64,000 bases of DNA, taken from assembly GCA_903813345.2 (NCBI GenBank), contig CAIIXF020000001.1, forward strand, positions 57,150,270-57,214,269, written 5' to 3'. This DNA is from Owenia fusiformis (Eukaryota; Annelida; Polychaeta; Sabellida; Oweniidae). The notes beneath the pieces are model-generated. The model searched no databases. It worked only from the letters and a program-made list of their open reading frames with translations, and was not told where the DNA came from. This document shows positions 12,301 through 23,146 of the stretch, in pieces. The translations under genes were made by a program, and so were the position numbers. How positions within the stretch are numbered: the first letter of the stretch is position 1; the number at the start of each line of letters is the position of its first letter.

Positions 12301-13283
12301 GGACTAAAGGCTTCGGTGATCCACATCGTTAGGCGGTGTATGTACTGTACGATTTAGATGTCGGTTTTTCCGATAGCGATATATAATTGATTGAAGTATC
12401 TTTCTGGTACTTGCTACAACGTCAGGATGCGGCAAATGTGTACTCGGAGAGAAAGAACAGTCACGCGAAGAGAGGCTTCGAAAGTCAATACATTATAGGC
12501 AGTCCTGACGTATGGAGGCCATACAGCCTTTTAATTTCACACGTACTTCCTCAAATGCCTGAAAATTAAAATGACGCACAATGATGACATACATGTTAAG
12601 GCTATCATACAATGTTTGATTAACAATTAACATACCTTTCTTTTGATAGACGCCGGGCGGTCTTTCTCAGACTTGTTAGTCGGGCTTGTATGCTTCCCAC
12701 CTGCCCCACTTGAAGTTTTGCCTGCCGTCTTACCAGGGACGCGCTTGGTATGGTCCCCAACCCCGAACTTGCCATCTTCAAACTGTAGCAAACGACCGAA
12801 TTCGACCTCTCTTTGTAACGCTATTTGAAGGATATTTTGCTGTAGTTTTGTATCTGGATCCTGAATCAGCAACCATCGTTCGATCTCTGCAGCTGTGTAA
12901 CCTTTTTCATTGTCCATCTTCGCCTCCCCGCTTGCTGACAACTCCCCAGACATCTCTCCCGAGGCAGATTCCACAATCCCATCCTCATTTTTCAAACTGC
13001 GGATAGCTTTATCAAGAGCGGCGTGTATTTCTTTAACGTTTAGGCCTAGGTGACTTTTCCTCCATTTTGCGGCATTCCTGTAGCTCGTATTTCCCTTGTA
13101 ATCAACTTTTATAACGATCCCCGCTTGTACTAAACTGTCCAGATCTTCGGCAGTTTCTTCACACGTGAGACCATGACGACGTTGAATCATATGACAGATT
13201 CGCTCAATGTCAGGCCTCGCCTTGCGTTTCCGTAACTGATCTATAGTGTCCAGGATAATGTCTTTATTCTTAACTTCAGCCAT
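240..13283 (-). CDS. KAT6 (MOZ/MORF)-like chromatin regulator, 5' part (2 exons in window)
   Basis: Seen: exon 1 is 12636-13283 (216 codons, donor AAG|GTATGT, phase 0) and exon 2 is 240-384 (acceptor TTGCAG|AGG, 48 codons plus 1 nt, donor AAAG|GTATGA). The phases fit directly, leaving a 12,251-bp intron. The joined product begins with a SAMD1-type winged helix (residues 1-80), then a second winged-helix-like segment (about 82-176), a low-complexity Gly/Ser/Lys linker, and a PHD finger starting near residue 237 with the first CxxC and CKDC pairs visible. Known: KAT6A/B have the order SAMD1-like WH, H15-like WH, two PHD fingers, MYST acetyltransferase, and bind CpG DNA and acylated H3 in the nucleus. 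Inference: this is the N-terminus of an invertebrate KAT6; the rest lies beyond the left edge. Alternatives are other WH plus PHD proteins such as ZMYND11-like or PHF10-like ones. No extra exon was found in the intron, but a small one could be missed. Confidence 0.62.
916..1312. repeat. 19-bp minisatellite, about 21 units
   Basis: Head-to-tail copies of AACATTCAGTAATGATGTC with few substitutions (GGTGTC, CAAGAATG and ATATC variants). One unit near 1262-1280 carries extra bases. It lies in the intron of the KAT6-like gene. No coding potential is evident. Confidence 0.95.
2401..2491. repeat. Hairpin with perfect 25-bp arms
   Basis: Arm 2401-2425 (CTGTATTGCTACTGAGATTG then TCCCC) is the exact reverse complement of 2467-2491, around a 41-bp loop. 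The outer flanks (ACCAAT / ATTGGTAC) also partly pair inside the loop side. It is probably a foldback-type or MITE-derived unit. Confidence 0.9.
2511..2648. repeat. Hairpin with perfect 40-bp arms and a nested inner stem
   Basis: 2511-2550 is the exact reverse complement of 2609-2648. The 58-bp spacer contains a second, imperfect stem (CTCGA...TGTATTGG against CCAATACGG...CTCGAG). The arms share the CTGTATTGC / GCAATACAG word with the neighbouring hairpin at 2401-2491, so the two are probably related. It ends 8 bp from the pogo-type MITE. Confidence 0.92.
2655..2819. mobile_element. Pogo/Tigger-type MITE, about 161 bp, TA-flanked
   Basis: Left end TA-CAGTGAAACCTGT and right end ACAGGTTTTACTG-TA are imperfect terminal inverted repeats of the CAGT(R)AAACCTGT type, which is characteristic of pogo-like IS630-Tc1-mariner elements, with a TA target duplication. 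The inside has no open frame. A second member lies at 41493-41693. Confidence 0.8.
8292..8424. mobile_element. 133-bp MITE with perfect 15-bp TIRs and G/C runs
   Basis: Ends are CAGGCCCGTAGCCAG and its exact reverse complement. The inside holds two runs of about ten G followed by ...GGTTC, and matching C runs on the right, so the whole unit is nearly palindromic. Flanks are AGTAC and CGTAC, a possible imperfect target duplication. A fragment of the same family lies at 18573-18605. The superfamily is uncertain; the CAGG start would suit hAT-like elements. Confidence 0.85.
9219..9505. repeat. Inner inverted repeat nested in the 1.08 kb element
   Basis: TTGATATTTGAACTAAATCA at the left pairs with the sequence ending GGTTTAGTTCAAATATCAA at 9505. 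CATGGAAACTT / AAGTTTCCATG, CCACAGTTCAA / TTGAACTGTGG and GGGAAGGTAA / TTACCTTCCC pairs follow inwards, so the whole unit can fold. Confidence 0.7.
9512..10085. repeat. Second inner inverted repeat with hairpin-dense core
   Basis: The arms around AATAACGTCATTTC (left, about 9538) and GAAATGACGTTATT (right, about 10049) are imperfect inverted copies. Between them are a perfect 16-bp stem around CCATGAGTGG (9588-9623), a partial repeat of it (about 9668-9695), and head-to-head copies of GAAGTGATATTCGATGGTTT (about 9800-9893). It is probably a separate element inserted in the 9092-10172 unit. Confidence 0.6.
12636..13283 (-). CDS. First coding exon: tandem winged-helix region of the KAT6-like gene
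   Basis: The start chosen is the ATG at 13281-13283, in good Kozak context (AACAAGATGG). The open frame continues 11 codons upstream only from a TTG, so the ATG is the first usable start. Residues 6-80 carry the SAMD1-type winged-helix pattern: a basic helix with RKRKARPDIERIC, then HGLT, then GIVIKVDYKGNTSY. Residues 129-176 (YTAAEIERWLL to GKFGVG) look like a second winged helix, as in the H15-like part of KAT6A. Residues 177-216 are Lys/Ser/Gly-rich and probably disordered. The exon ends at ...SIKRK in phase 0. Transcription runs towards the left edge. Confidence 0.75.
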
Positions 13284-15633
13284 CTTGTTAACTCGACAAA
13301 CTGCGGCTAATTTCAATGTTGAAACTCCCTGATAATTTGCGCTCTTTATACTGCCACACAGAATCGTTAACTATGAGCGCAAAACGCGAATAACTAATGA
13401 GGCGCTATTCTGTTGTATACGGCATGTGTTTGTAACACTATAAACTGTATGAATTGTGGGAGAGCTATTAAACACTGTTACAAAGGCTCCGATAAACTAT
13501 CACACTCAATCAATACGAATGTAACTTTAATTTTACTATTGTTTTAATGATGTGTTATGTAGCCTGGTTATCTATAACCTTCAATCTATGTACGATATAC
13601 TATTTATTGTAAAATGAAGCCAATGTGTGGTCTAATTGCGTCCGTAATTACCCAAGCGGCTGTGAATATTAGGTTGCTTGAATATTACCAAAATACTGCG
13701 CGTCTCCTGATTATTCAAGTCTAGGTCGTATCTGTAGAAAGCTTGATAATGTGTATATATGTGTAGCCCTGATAACTGCTAAAACATTGGCTTTGCTATC
13801 CTCGTGTAAACTATCACATCAACCACTATACGCGATCATCAACTTTTACGATTTACTAGTTCTACTTTCGCTAAATAAATGCTGTATTGAATGTCTCAAT
13901 GCTAGACGCGTTTATATTTACAAGCTTTTCATTTGCCGTCTCTGTGTTGAAGCCACGTCGACAAACACGCTGGTTTCATGGTTTATCGAACCACTCAGTA
14001 CATGTGTGTGTATATATGTGTTAGCGCTAAACGCACAGCTCTTTATAATACCTACTAAATTTGGCTAAAATCTGTATCATGTATTCACAACGATTTTCGG
14101 TTGAATGATCGATTTCAGTTTTCTTTGTTTCTTATCCCTCACGCTTTTGTATTTCAACGCTAGAACTCAAGTTATTACAGCTTACTATAACTGAAACGAC
14201 CGGCAAATTACTGAACCTCTCTACTTCCCCATCGACAGATTTGCGTTTCCTGTATGATTCGTTGTTGCTTTGTTCAGCACGTTTGCCTTACTTTCTGTAA
14301 ATTACCATGTGGCTTGAGTGCGATCACTTCTAGCTCGCGTCTTTTCAATCTCACAGTGTAACTTGCGTATTTAGGTATTCGACGGAAAATGTACTTATCG
14401 TATTAACCTGCAGTGGAGGCCGTTTAACTGCGATTGTATATCATGCGAGTTTAGACTATCAAGATATTGACCTTCGTCGTCGTTTCGATGTAAAATCGGC
14501 CGCCATAAGTGTACACCAATATGCGCTAATGTGTGTTTTAGTCATGAGTAACGCTATTAGTTCGTGGGCAATCCTTTATTTGTTAATATTTATATATTTA
14601 CACGGGTTGTAACAACATATTGCAGGTATAGTTATATAGAAGACACCGTGCGCTGATAATTTATGATAAATACTGGGATAAATGTCCCTTCAACGCTACA
14701 TAAGTAATTTGTTGGATCGGTCGGTTTGCCGTTCCGGATTTGTCGCTCATGTTTCATAGAATCTGTATCATTATATTGTTGATTTGTAAAGCGTTGCCAG
14801 TGCTATATATCGGATTATAATATCAGACAGCGTAATTATAACAAGACGCGGGGTCGGGCTCGTGACGCAATTACACAAGTTGTACTCGCTGGCCTCATCA
14901 ATATATTTAACCAACCAGCGGTAACAAACTCGTGCTTTGATAACAAGAAACGTAATCCAAGCAGTCTAACTCGATACCAGCGGTCATATACGGCTAATCA
15001 TCCCAACGATAAAATAAGGCAATATATAATCAATGTAAAATAGTAAAAATACCCGGAATAACACTCAAGGCCATGCAATAATTATAGTCCGCGTATACAC
15101 AACGTGTACATTATACAACAGTCGGATAGTAAGCGCTGAAAAGTGGTAACACCACTTAGACTTGGCAGTTTTGAAAATATTTGATGATTGAATTGAAAGA
15201 TAAATATATAACAAAACGAAATTCTATAGCTTATTTTATTGATTGAAATCGTTGCCAATCGTATGGAACAGCAGTTTGTTAATGATATTACCGTTGAAGG
15301 ACTTATGTATGCAAAAATCAATGGAAGGTGCAAATTCGGCATTGTTATCATGTCCCCAGTCATGTTCTATCTCACGAAGGCCCAGTGCGTTTATTTTTGG
15401 CAAATTTCTGTCCATGTGATTGTCAGTTTTCGCATACTTGATGTGTGCCAAATGAATGAAGTCGAACATAGTACTAAATGGTTCATTCTTTGTCTGATAC
15501 GTACAATATCCTTAATTTGAGGTAGCATTACGAAATTACACATAAACGTTTTCAAATGCAAGAACATACTTGTAAATTCTATTCACAATTTGTATAAATT
15601 AAGAGAAGAAATATGAATACCGTGAATATACAC
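13284..15633. other. 5' flank of the KAT6-like gene
   Basis: This is the 5' UTR and probable promoter side of the minus-strand gene. The transcription start cannot be placed; no clear TATA or initiator was recognised. The stretch is CpG-rich compared with the gene bodies, as expected of an unmethylated promoter and intergenic zone in an animal with gene-body methylation. No coding exon or repeat was recognised between 13,320 and 15,630. Confidence 0.45.
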
Positions 15634-16010
15634 AGTCCATTTCAACTAGGTTGTGTGTCAATGAAACCTAAAAAACAAGCAATCAAAAAACTACAGTGCA
15701 GTATCATATATGGAAAATGCATTCATATTTTACGCGCAAAACGTTTTTATATTTCAGATAAATAGTTTTATGTGCAAATAGACCTATATCATTTTGTCAT
15801 TAATGAAGTTCAACCATGTTAATTTTTGAGAATTACACGTCAGAGAAGCACCAAAATACAAGAGGTCATACATCTTATTAGCCAAACCACAAGCACCGAG
15901 CTACACCAAGTTTTGCGCGTAAAACACGAATGTATCTTCCATATAGTAAGTGGTCTTTAGATTGCTTAATTTTTAGGTTTTATTGACGCACAACCCAATT
16001 GAAATGGACT
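15634..16010. mobile_element. 377-bp MITE with about 110-bp imperfect TIRs
   Basis: The left end AGTCCATTTCAACTAGGTTG pairs with the right end CAACCCAATTGAAATGGACT. Pairing continues through AACCTAAAAA / TTTTTAGGTT, ATATATGGAA / TTCCATATAG and TTTTACGCGCAAAA / TTTTGCGCGTAAAA. No open frame is present. The target duplication is unclear. Confidence 0.8.
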
Positions 16011-18572
16011 CTATTGTATTGTAAGTCATTGTCCTGAGATTGTATGACTGGATGGCGTTAAAGTTGAAATACGCCTCCGCATCTATAGAAATAGTCTATA
16101 AATGATGATAGCGAGATTTCGCTCATGAGTGAAAGCCGCGCAACTTATGTTTATGCGTATAGTTAGTTTTACGTTATAAGTAAAATATTTCAAATGTTCT
16201 TTTCACCAAGAATAAATTCTTTTCTCACCCATTTCTAGTGTGGGATTTGTTATATAGCTTCATACCAAATATCACCATGATTTCCCTTATCAATAACTAT
16301 GTCATACGAGATAAGTATAGTATTTACTAACTTAAACGTTTTATAAGCGATGGCTCCTTCTATGAATAGATACATGTACAGGGGCTGCGTAACAAATGAT
16401 GACGTAGTACACACACTTATCATATGTATAAGTTATAAACTAAAGGATTAATTAACACGCTATTTGCTAAATGCGAAATCTCTCTAATGGTTCTATATAC
16501 TTATACAGTATTTTCCACTATTTTATGAATAATACGTAGGCTACTAAATAAGTAAATAATGTAAACAAATGTTACTTATTTCGGTTTAAAACCTAAGAAA
16601 CAGTTATTTCGGTCGCTTTGAGATTTTTCTAACATAGGAAAAATGCACTGAAAAATTTCCAAAAGTTATTATGATTTCTCGCATACGTTCTCCATATCCG
16701 CCATTTCAAAATTAAACAGTCCTATTTTCACAAACTTAGTTCTCAGAAATTGAGGATTTTGTATCTATCCCCATGGTGACATACATGATGGTATCCCGAT
16801 GCTAAGTCATTGCATATATCAATATTAAATCGATGTACTGAAATCCTCATTATCTCAGAAAACTCAAGTTGATTGAGTCTCAACAAGTAAATCCTTGTTG
16901 GTATTGGAAGAATCCATTTCAATAGTAAGAAAGGGGTTTCTTAGTAGGACATTGGGCTTGCTTTTTAAAACTTTTTGTCGGCATTACCCTGCAAACTAGT
17001 AACATTTATTTACTTTATATTAGTCACTAAAACATTGACGGGAAATTGTTTTTATACGGTTTAAAAAAAGGAACATTGTTTAGATATTCTTTACATGTCA
17101 TGCGTTTAACTGTATTAATTTTGACAGGATCATCGTCATCGAGGCATGTGAATAATCTTTTTGGCTTATTTGAATCCATCGGCGCTTCGGCTCACCACTA
17201 TTTAGCAATAATTCCTATATGCGCCATGGAATTTTAATAACAAATCATCTTTTCGGTCATTTTGAATCTCTATATACCATCTTAAAACTACTTATGATCT
17301 TAAATAGTACTCAAGATAAAAGTACGAGATGAATACTAAATCATGATATATTACACATATTAAGTACAAGCAAGGACGCGTTTATGCTCGCAGATGGGAC
17401 AATTTGCGATAATTTATATTTTAAAAATCTGTTGTTGTACTAGAGACTGCAATATGTTATTTTTTTGTTGACCAGACTTTAAGCAATCATTACCACAAGG
17501 TACCTGTTTGGAATATTGCTTATCTTTTTTAAAAAATATCACTTTAATTTTTAGATAATTAAGAAATATTTTATTTTTTCGGCAAATATAAACTCGGATT
17601 TCTTAACCTAAAATGTATCGATTGCGTTGATATTTTTAGGCATGTTAATAAAATGTATGTGCTACCAACTCTTGAAAGCGGGATGTTTGATATGTCTTAG
17701 TCACATAATTAAGTATGTTTTACTATATGTATACGATTTGTTAAATATTTGTATCCTACACATCGGCAATATTAATATACACTGTTGATGCATTATTTGG
17801 TGAAAGCTATGCCAGAAGGTGCATTTTGATAATATATCTTCGATTGCAGACAATGGAGATATCTGATCGAGTGTAGGTTTTTCTGTCACGAATTCAAGTT
17901 GTCTAGATTAGGCTGTCCAATATTTTGTACCCTCCAAACATTAAAATATCATCTTTGGGAAAAAAAATAGTTTTCGATTATTATTTTTTTGAGAAATGAA
18001 AGTACTTAATAACACTGTTTGAATCATCATTATTTCATTTTTGAATTGTCTTTGTAAAATTCTATTAAGCATGTGTTGAGGATACAAAATGACTTTAAAA
18101 TTATGTGAAATATAAACGTACAATCAAAAGCTAGATGTATTCGTATTTTTATGTTTATATTTAAATTAAAGCAAAGAATGAGTCATTGTCAAACCAAGAA
18201 ACAATATATTTCATTCTCAGTTTCACATATGATCATGCATGTTATAACTTTGTGGGAATAGCGATGTATGTAACATTTACATTCCTATTCAACATGCTAT
18301 GCTTTCTTTTTATTTCCATGACTGACACATAACCATACAACTTTGAATGATGTTTCTCTTTCCCTCATTGCCTACGCTGCGTATTTTTCGTGATATTATA
18401 GTTTGATTGCCGTTTGTGGTTCCCTATGATGAATGTTTCGCCTTTACCCGAAATGATAAATGTTGCTTGCACAACTTAGTCATTGTAAGTGCCAGAATAG
18501 TTTTATACCGATTCCAATGAAAGTGACTGCATCCATTGCAATCTTTAATATTTCAAATGCATGAGCAACATG
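16011..18572. other. Intergenic, nothing recognised
   Basis: AT-rich spacer. Short open frames on both strands show no family motif, no splice context and no repeated units. Confidence 0.4.
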
Positions 18573-18605
18573 CCCGTAGCCAGCTTTTACTAAAGGGGGG
18601 GGGGC
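18573..18605. mobile_element. Terminal fragment of the CCCGTAGCCAG MITE family
   Basis: CCCGTAGCCAG followed by a short spacer and a run of ten G matches one end of the complete copy at 8292-8424. The other end is absent. Confidence 0.65.
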
Positions 18606-18669
18606 TCGAACCCATCCCCCTGCCCACACATCAAGAAATTTCCATGCTAAACCAACACCTGGGGCGACC

Positions 18670-19200
18670 CTGAAATTTCAGATGGTGGGAGACGAAAACA
18701 AGGTATTAACATTTCCGAGAACTTGTAGATGATTTTAAAAATAAAAATTGGTCAATTTGAAGCGAGTTGAAAAAAAACTTTTTTGACCCTGACAAGGTCA
18801 TTGAAGGTAAAATCTCAAATCAGATTGATGATTTTGAAAAAAGGAATTGGTCATTTTGATGCAAGATGAAAAATACCTTTTTGACCTTTGGAAGGTCAAA
18901 TATTTTTTGATCTTGAGAGAATTGAAAATCAAATCTATAGTCAGATTTGAACTTTTGAGAACTTCTGGATGATTTTGAAAAAAGAATTGGTCAATTTGAA
19001 GCAAGTTGAAAAAAGACCTTTGTTTACCCTGACAAGGTCATTGAAGGTGAACTCTCAAATCTAAAGTCAAATTGGAACTTCTGTGAACTGAAAAATAGTT
19101 GAAAAATACCTTTTTGACCTTGAGAAGGTCAAACATTTTTTTGACCTTGAGAATGTCATTGAAGGTCAAATCTATAGATGAAATCAAAAGCTACAAAAAC
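18670..19200. repeat. Degenerate AGGTCA-rich tandem repeat (first of three clusters)
   Basis: About four diverged units of roughly 110-130 bp. Each has a TTGACCTTGA-type word, AAGGTCATTGAAGGT, AGTCAGATTTGAACTTTTGA, GATGATTTTGAAAAAA and GGTCAATTTGAAGCAAGTTG. The same family recurs at 58960-59270 and 61700-63180. No coding potential is evident. Confidence 0.8.
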
Positions 19201-21340
19201 CAAATTAGTCTCATGTTTAAAAAGCCCTATTCTTCACTAAATTGGTTAGATTCTAGGTTTGCTCAGTAACATTTCTCCTACTAATAACGAGAATGACCAG
19301 AATAGTGGAACCAATTCTAAAGAAAATCTTAAAAGATACTTCTGATGGAATGCGCATCGGTTTCTTTACGAAAACTAAGACTTTACTTCATCATCTAGCT
19401 TAGACACATTTTATTTTGCTCGTACAGTCGTAGGTTTTTATTTTATTTTATCAAGCAAAGGGTAACGGTTAAAAATAGAAAATGGAATTTCATCGCTTCA
19501 CAAAAAACGTTGTTCAGTTCAGAATAAAAAAAGTTAGAAACTTTTAAAAAGCTCGATATATCAACCCTTTTATTTTACATTTCCTCGTAGGAGGCGAAGA
19601 AGTAATATTAGGGAGTTTAAGCTTGCATGTAAATCGAAACGCCAACCTATGTGTTGTACATTACCGTAACCAAGCATTATACCATATACTACATTGCTAG
19701 TTTGTGGAGTTTGAACTAAAAGATTCACGGTCAAGTTCACTGTCTAGGATGTTGTTACAGATATTTACATATGAAAATATCTAGAAACTAGATCAAATCT
19801 TTCTGAAACGATGAAAACATCAGTTTGCTCAAATGTCATCACCCTCGTGTTGTACCTACCCTGCGCGTTCACCTTTCACGCTTAATTTGGTACACACCCT
19901 GTGATCATATGACCCACTTTCAAAATTAAGTTAATTAAAACATTTAGCAAATATAATATAAACAAGGCGAAAGGAATATATTACATTAAAATTTAAATTT
20001 GTATATAAAAGAGTAAAAATGAATAACTATTTTGCTTTTCAACATTATTTACAATGTATGATGTTATAAAGTAGGCCATGTCATAGTAAAAGGGTACTCT
20101 TGGAATGATTAATGGAGTCTAATATAAATGTATCCTCCAAAACAGATATGTATTGGAAAATTCATGATTATTAGACACTCTTTTCGGACAAACCATATTA
20201 AATGAAGCCACAAACTTTGTCGTATAGTGAGGGCATCGGAGAAGAACCGAACGGGTAAAATTGTATGAACGAATCTTGCCCATTTCTTATCGCTTTTGAC
20301 ATAGGGGTCGTTCAAAATAATTTGCGGCAAATAATTTCAAACGATAACGTTGACTCTATTTACATTTTTATTTTTACAATTCAATACTAATATCCAAGGA
20401 AGCATGTTTATGTTTGTTTGATACACACAAATGTGATAAATAATATCTTATTTGAAATTGAACCAGACTTATTGAACGATTAACGAAATTATGTTAATTT
20501 TTATTCCTTTGAAAAGTTCTAATGATGTCCCTTACGAATTTATAAAATATAATGTGTTTCCTCTACAATTCAAGAAAAAACCATCGTCATATGAATATTT
20601 TAATTTTCGAATTTTGTATTTTTTGAAATATCAATTATCGTTAATTGGCCCAGATGCAAAAGTGTTAACGTAAAAGTGATAAGTCTGCAACTTTTACCAT
20701 CAGATGTAACAGGCCATTACAAATCGTCTTTCTCGAAAACAAAAATATTTATGAAAAGACTTCACTAGTGCAAAATTCAAATGGTACAATGTACCTCTTA
20801 AGATATTATTCAAACTCTAATATAAACATGGGCGCAAATGAATTTTCGACCGCAACTGTGGGAATGAAGTTCAAATAAAAACAAACTGTTTTTAGTTTAA
20901 ATTTGCCTCGCATATGTACCTAGCTTTGCCTCGTCGAATTTTTTATTTTGGCTACGCCCTTGATTAACATAATTGTTAATTAGTACTAATTAATTAACTC
21001 TCAGATTGTGACATATTCATTTGATGTTACAAGTTACAGTAGCATTATCAATTTTATTCCATAGTTAGCATGATATTCATAGGATAACATGTGAACATAA
21101 AAACGGTATTTTTGTAATCAGTGGTAAAATATGATATTTTTGACAAATTTTCACTTAACCATAACATACGGTTTTTTAGCCATGACATACGACGTCGTAT
21201 GCGATGGTTTATGGATTTTTGCTACTTCAGACTCAAAACGAGGCTAAGTGTCAACATCGCCGGATCGTTTGGAAATTCGAATTAAATAACTTAATTTCCG
21301 ACGATTCTGATGATGACTTTAACTATGGAATAAAAAGAAC
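19201..21340. other. Intergenic, one shared repeat word
   Basis: No gene recognised. The stretch at 19606-19655 (GGGAGTTTAAGCTTGCATGT and following) recurs inverted at about 30548-30594, marking a dispersed repeat. The rest is AT-rich with no recognisable structure. Confidence 0.4.
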
Positions 21341-21474
21341 ATCCTATGATTTACTCGTGATATGATTTTAATCCACTCATGGATATTGATATCTGCACTC
21401 TCTCGCTACGCTCGCTCGTGCAGATATCATATCCATTCTTGGATAAAAATCATATCACTCATAAATCATAGGAT
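21341..21474. repeat. Foldback hairpin around TCTCGCTACGCTCGCTCG
   Basis: ATCCTATGATTTACTCGTGA at the left pairs with the sequence ending ATAAATCATAGGAT at the right. The inner arms (ATATGATTTTAATCCA, GATATCTGCAC) also pair. The loop is the CpG-rich CTCGCTACGCTCGC. A related style is seen at 9588-9695. Confidence 0.8.
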
Positions 21475-21517
21475 ATCCTCTATACATTAAATGGGAAATG
21501 AATCAGACAACATCAAA

Positions 21518-21925
21518 TCCCACCGAACAAAACATGTTTTGATAAAGAGCGGCCATTTTCAAAACTTATTTTTGAATAGAGTTCCTTTGTCCCTAGCTAT
21601 TACTGCCTAATAGCATATACAATTTGAACAAAATCCGTCCACTGGTATTTTGGTTATCAAAGATAATGTTTTTCTACGAAAAATGCCAGCCATTTTGAAA
21701 TTTAGCTGCCATCTTGTAAATTTCTTCTTTAGCAGAGCTCATTTGTCCCCATGCGTAGTAGCAAGATTTGAACATAATCCGTCAACTAGTATTTTGGTTA
21801 CCAAAGATAACATTTTTAACAGAAATGGCCATTTTTATAAACAATGGCCATCTTTTTCTTATCTCTAGGGCAGCATATAAAATTTGAACCAAATTCATTC
21901 ACTGGTATCTTGGAATCTGGACGGA
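21518..21925. repeat. Dispersed GGCCATTTTGAAA repeat, left part
   Basis: Several diverged copies of a unit of about 130 bp: AAATCCCACCGAACAAAACA, then GGCCATTTTCAAAA, TTTGAACAAAATCCGTC, ACTGGTATTTTGGTTATCAA and AGATAATGTTTTT. The series resumes right of the LINE fragment at 22976-23146, and is seen again near 57400-57600. Confidence 0.75.
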
Positions 21926-21929
21926 CCAG

Positions 21930-22975
21930 TTTTTGGACTTCTCCGAGGTGGCCAAGACCGTATCTGCAGCAGGAAGTAGAGCACTGGGTCTAAACTGAAG
22001 TTTAAGGATGGGTATGGTGGACTGCCCTTTGAATGCCATACCCTTGACCTTGTATTGGAATACGCGTCAGAGATCTAGGGACTGAAAAAGCATGCGACTA
22101 TAAACGCGATGTTCCATCGTACGTGTCGTGTCTTCCTTGGTCTAGGGAAATACACCCCTAATATGGCTGTTACTGCCGAAATGGGCTGGACAATACCATT
22201 TGATTCCTATAGGCTGTATATTACAGGGACAGATACATTGTCTTGGATGAAAATAGGATCACGCGAAGGCTAACTGGTTCTTTAATTTAAAAAGGATTAT
22301 TACCAATGATCTGAATTTACAGTTTGATGACACTTTGGATGCGATTATGAATAAATTGATCGATGTTCAGTTCACCTCTTGTAGAGAAAACATCTGGAAT
22401 GATACCCGACGGGATCCTATAGACAACGTAACAAATTGAGAACATTTAGATTGTTTAAGAACGACTGCAATAGCTGAAGTCGATCCTTTCTATCATGGAC
22501 CGGAGAGCGTTTGCTTCGAATTCACTACGATGTGGCGTAGCCCCGATTAGGAACGAGGCGGGAAGAAATGAACGTTTGCCTCTTGAGGAGAGACAATGTG
22601 TTTTGTGCAACGATGGAATAGAGGATGAATATCATGTATTGATGACGTGCAATGCTTATAATTGTGTCAGTCTTTGCTTGAGAAAGTAACAAACATAATA
22701 TGCAATTTTGGATTGGACTCTGACATTCAATTTTTAAAACTTATGAGTGATTCACGCATCTACTTACACGCTGCCAGAGCCTGTGGTCGGATGTTAAAAT
22801 TAAGAGAATGTGCTATTTTTAGATAATTTTACTGACTTTTAATTAATAACTATTGATATTTATTGAATTTTCACATTCCAGTGTCTTAAAGGTCGATGGC
22901 GGCTGGGTTTAGTTGTTTTATTGCGAAATTTTAGTGTACTATTTATTGTAACTATGACACTTAACAAAATAAAAC
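21930..22975 (+). mobile_element. Decayed LINE: 3' end of a non-LTR retrotransposon
   Basis: In the plus direction, broken frames read SEVAKTVSAAGSRALGL, then MFHRTCRVFLGLGKYTPN and MGWTIPF, a familiar C-terminal reverse-transcriptase region. A clear frame at 22495-22689 carries LRCGVAPIRNEAGRNERLPL, EERQCVLCNDGIEDEYHVL and MTCNAYN, the Cys-Cys-His-Cys tail of such proteins. The end near 22822 reads AARACGRMLKLRECAIFR before a stop. The frame is interrupted several times (for example the stop after SRALGLN and the frame change before 22495), and the 5' part with endonuclease and catalytic FADD-type core is missing, so it is a dead 5'-truncated copy. Family (CR1/RTE/L2-like) not decided. Confidence 0.8.
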
Positions 22976-23146
22976 TAGAAAACAGCAACTCCAAGGAGTA
23001 GTAAATCCCACCGAACAAAACATATTTTGATAATTAGTGGCAATCTTGAAAATTTCTTCTTGCAGATATATTAGTATATATCAACTAGTATTTGAGTTAT
23101 CAAAGATTAAGTTTTTTATGAAAAAATGGCGGCCATCTTGAAAATC
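22976..23146. repeat. Dispersed GGCCATTTTGAAA repeat, right part
   Basis: Begins ACTAGAAAACAGCAACTCCA, then AAATCCCACCGAACAAAACA as at 21518, then two GGCAATCTTGAAAA / GGCCATCTTGAAAA blocks. The start motif (CTAGAAA(A)ACAGCAACTC) recurs at 56970. It ends at the 277-bp MITE. Confidence 0.7.

Larger units (their letters stand above)
385..12635 (-). other. 12.25 kb first coding intron of the KAT6-like gene
   Basis: No coding exon was recognised. It holds a 19-bp minisatellite (916-1312), two hairpins (2401-2648), a pogo-type MITE (2655-2819), a 133-bp MITE (8292-8424) and a nested inverted-repeat element (9092-10172). CpG is rare left of about 3,420 and common to the right. By my hand count there are about 3 CpG in 2821-3420 and about 21 in 3421-4020. 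The stretches 2,820-8,290 and 10,180-12,630 contain no repeat or gene that I can support. Confidence 0.6.

Noticed and set aside
12643-13006. Plus-strand frames of 61 and 106 codons
   Set aside because: Shadows antisense to the winged-helix exon, which has splice signals and family motifs.
13284-13316. Eleven-codon N-terminal extension of the KAT6-like protein
   Set aside because: It would start at TTG; the ATG at 13283 has a strong Kozak context and directly precedes the domain.
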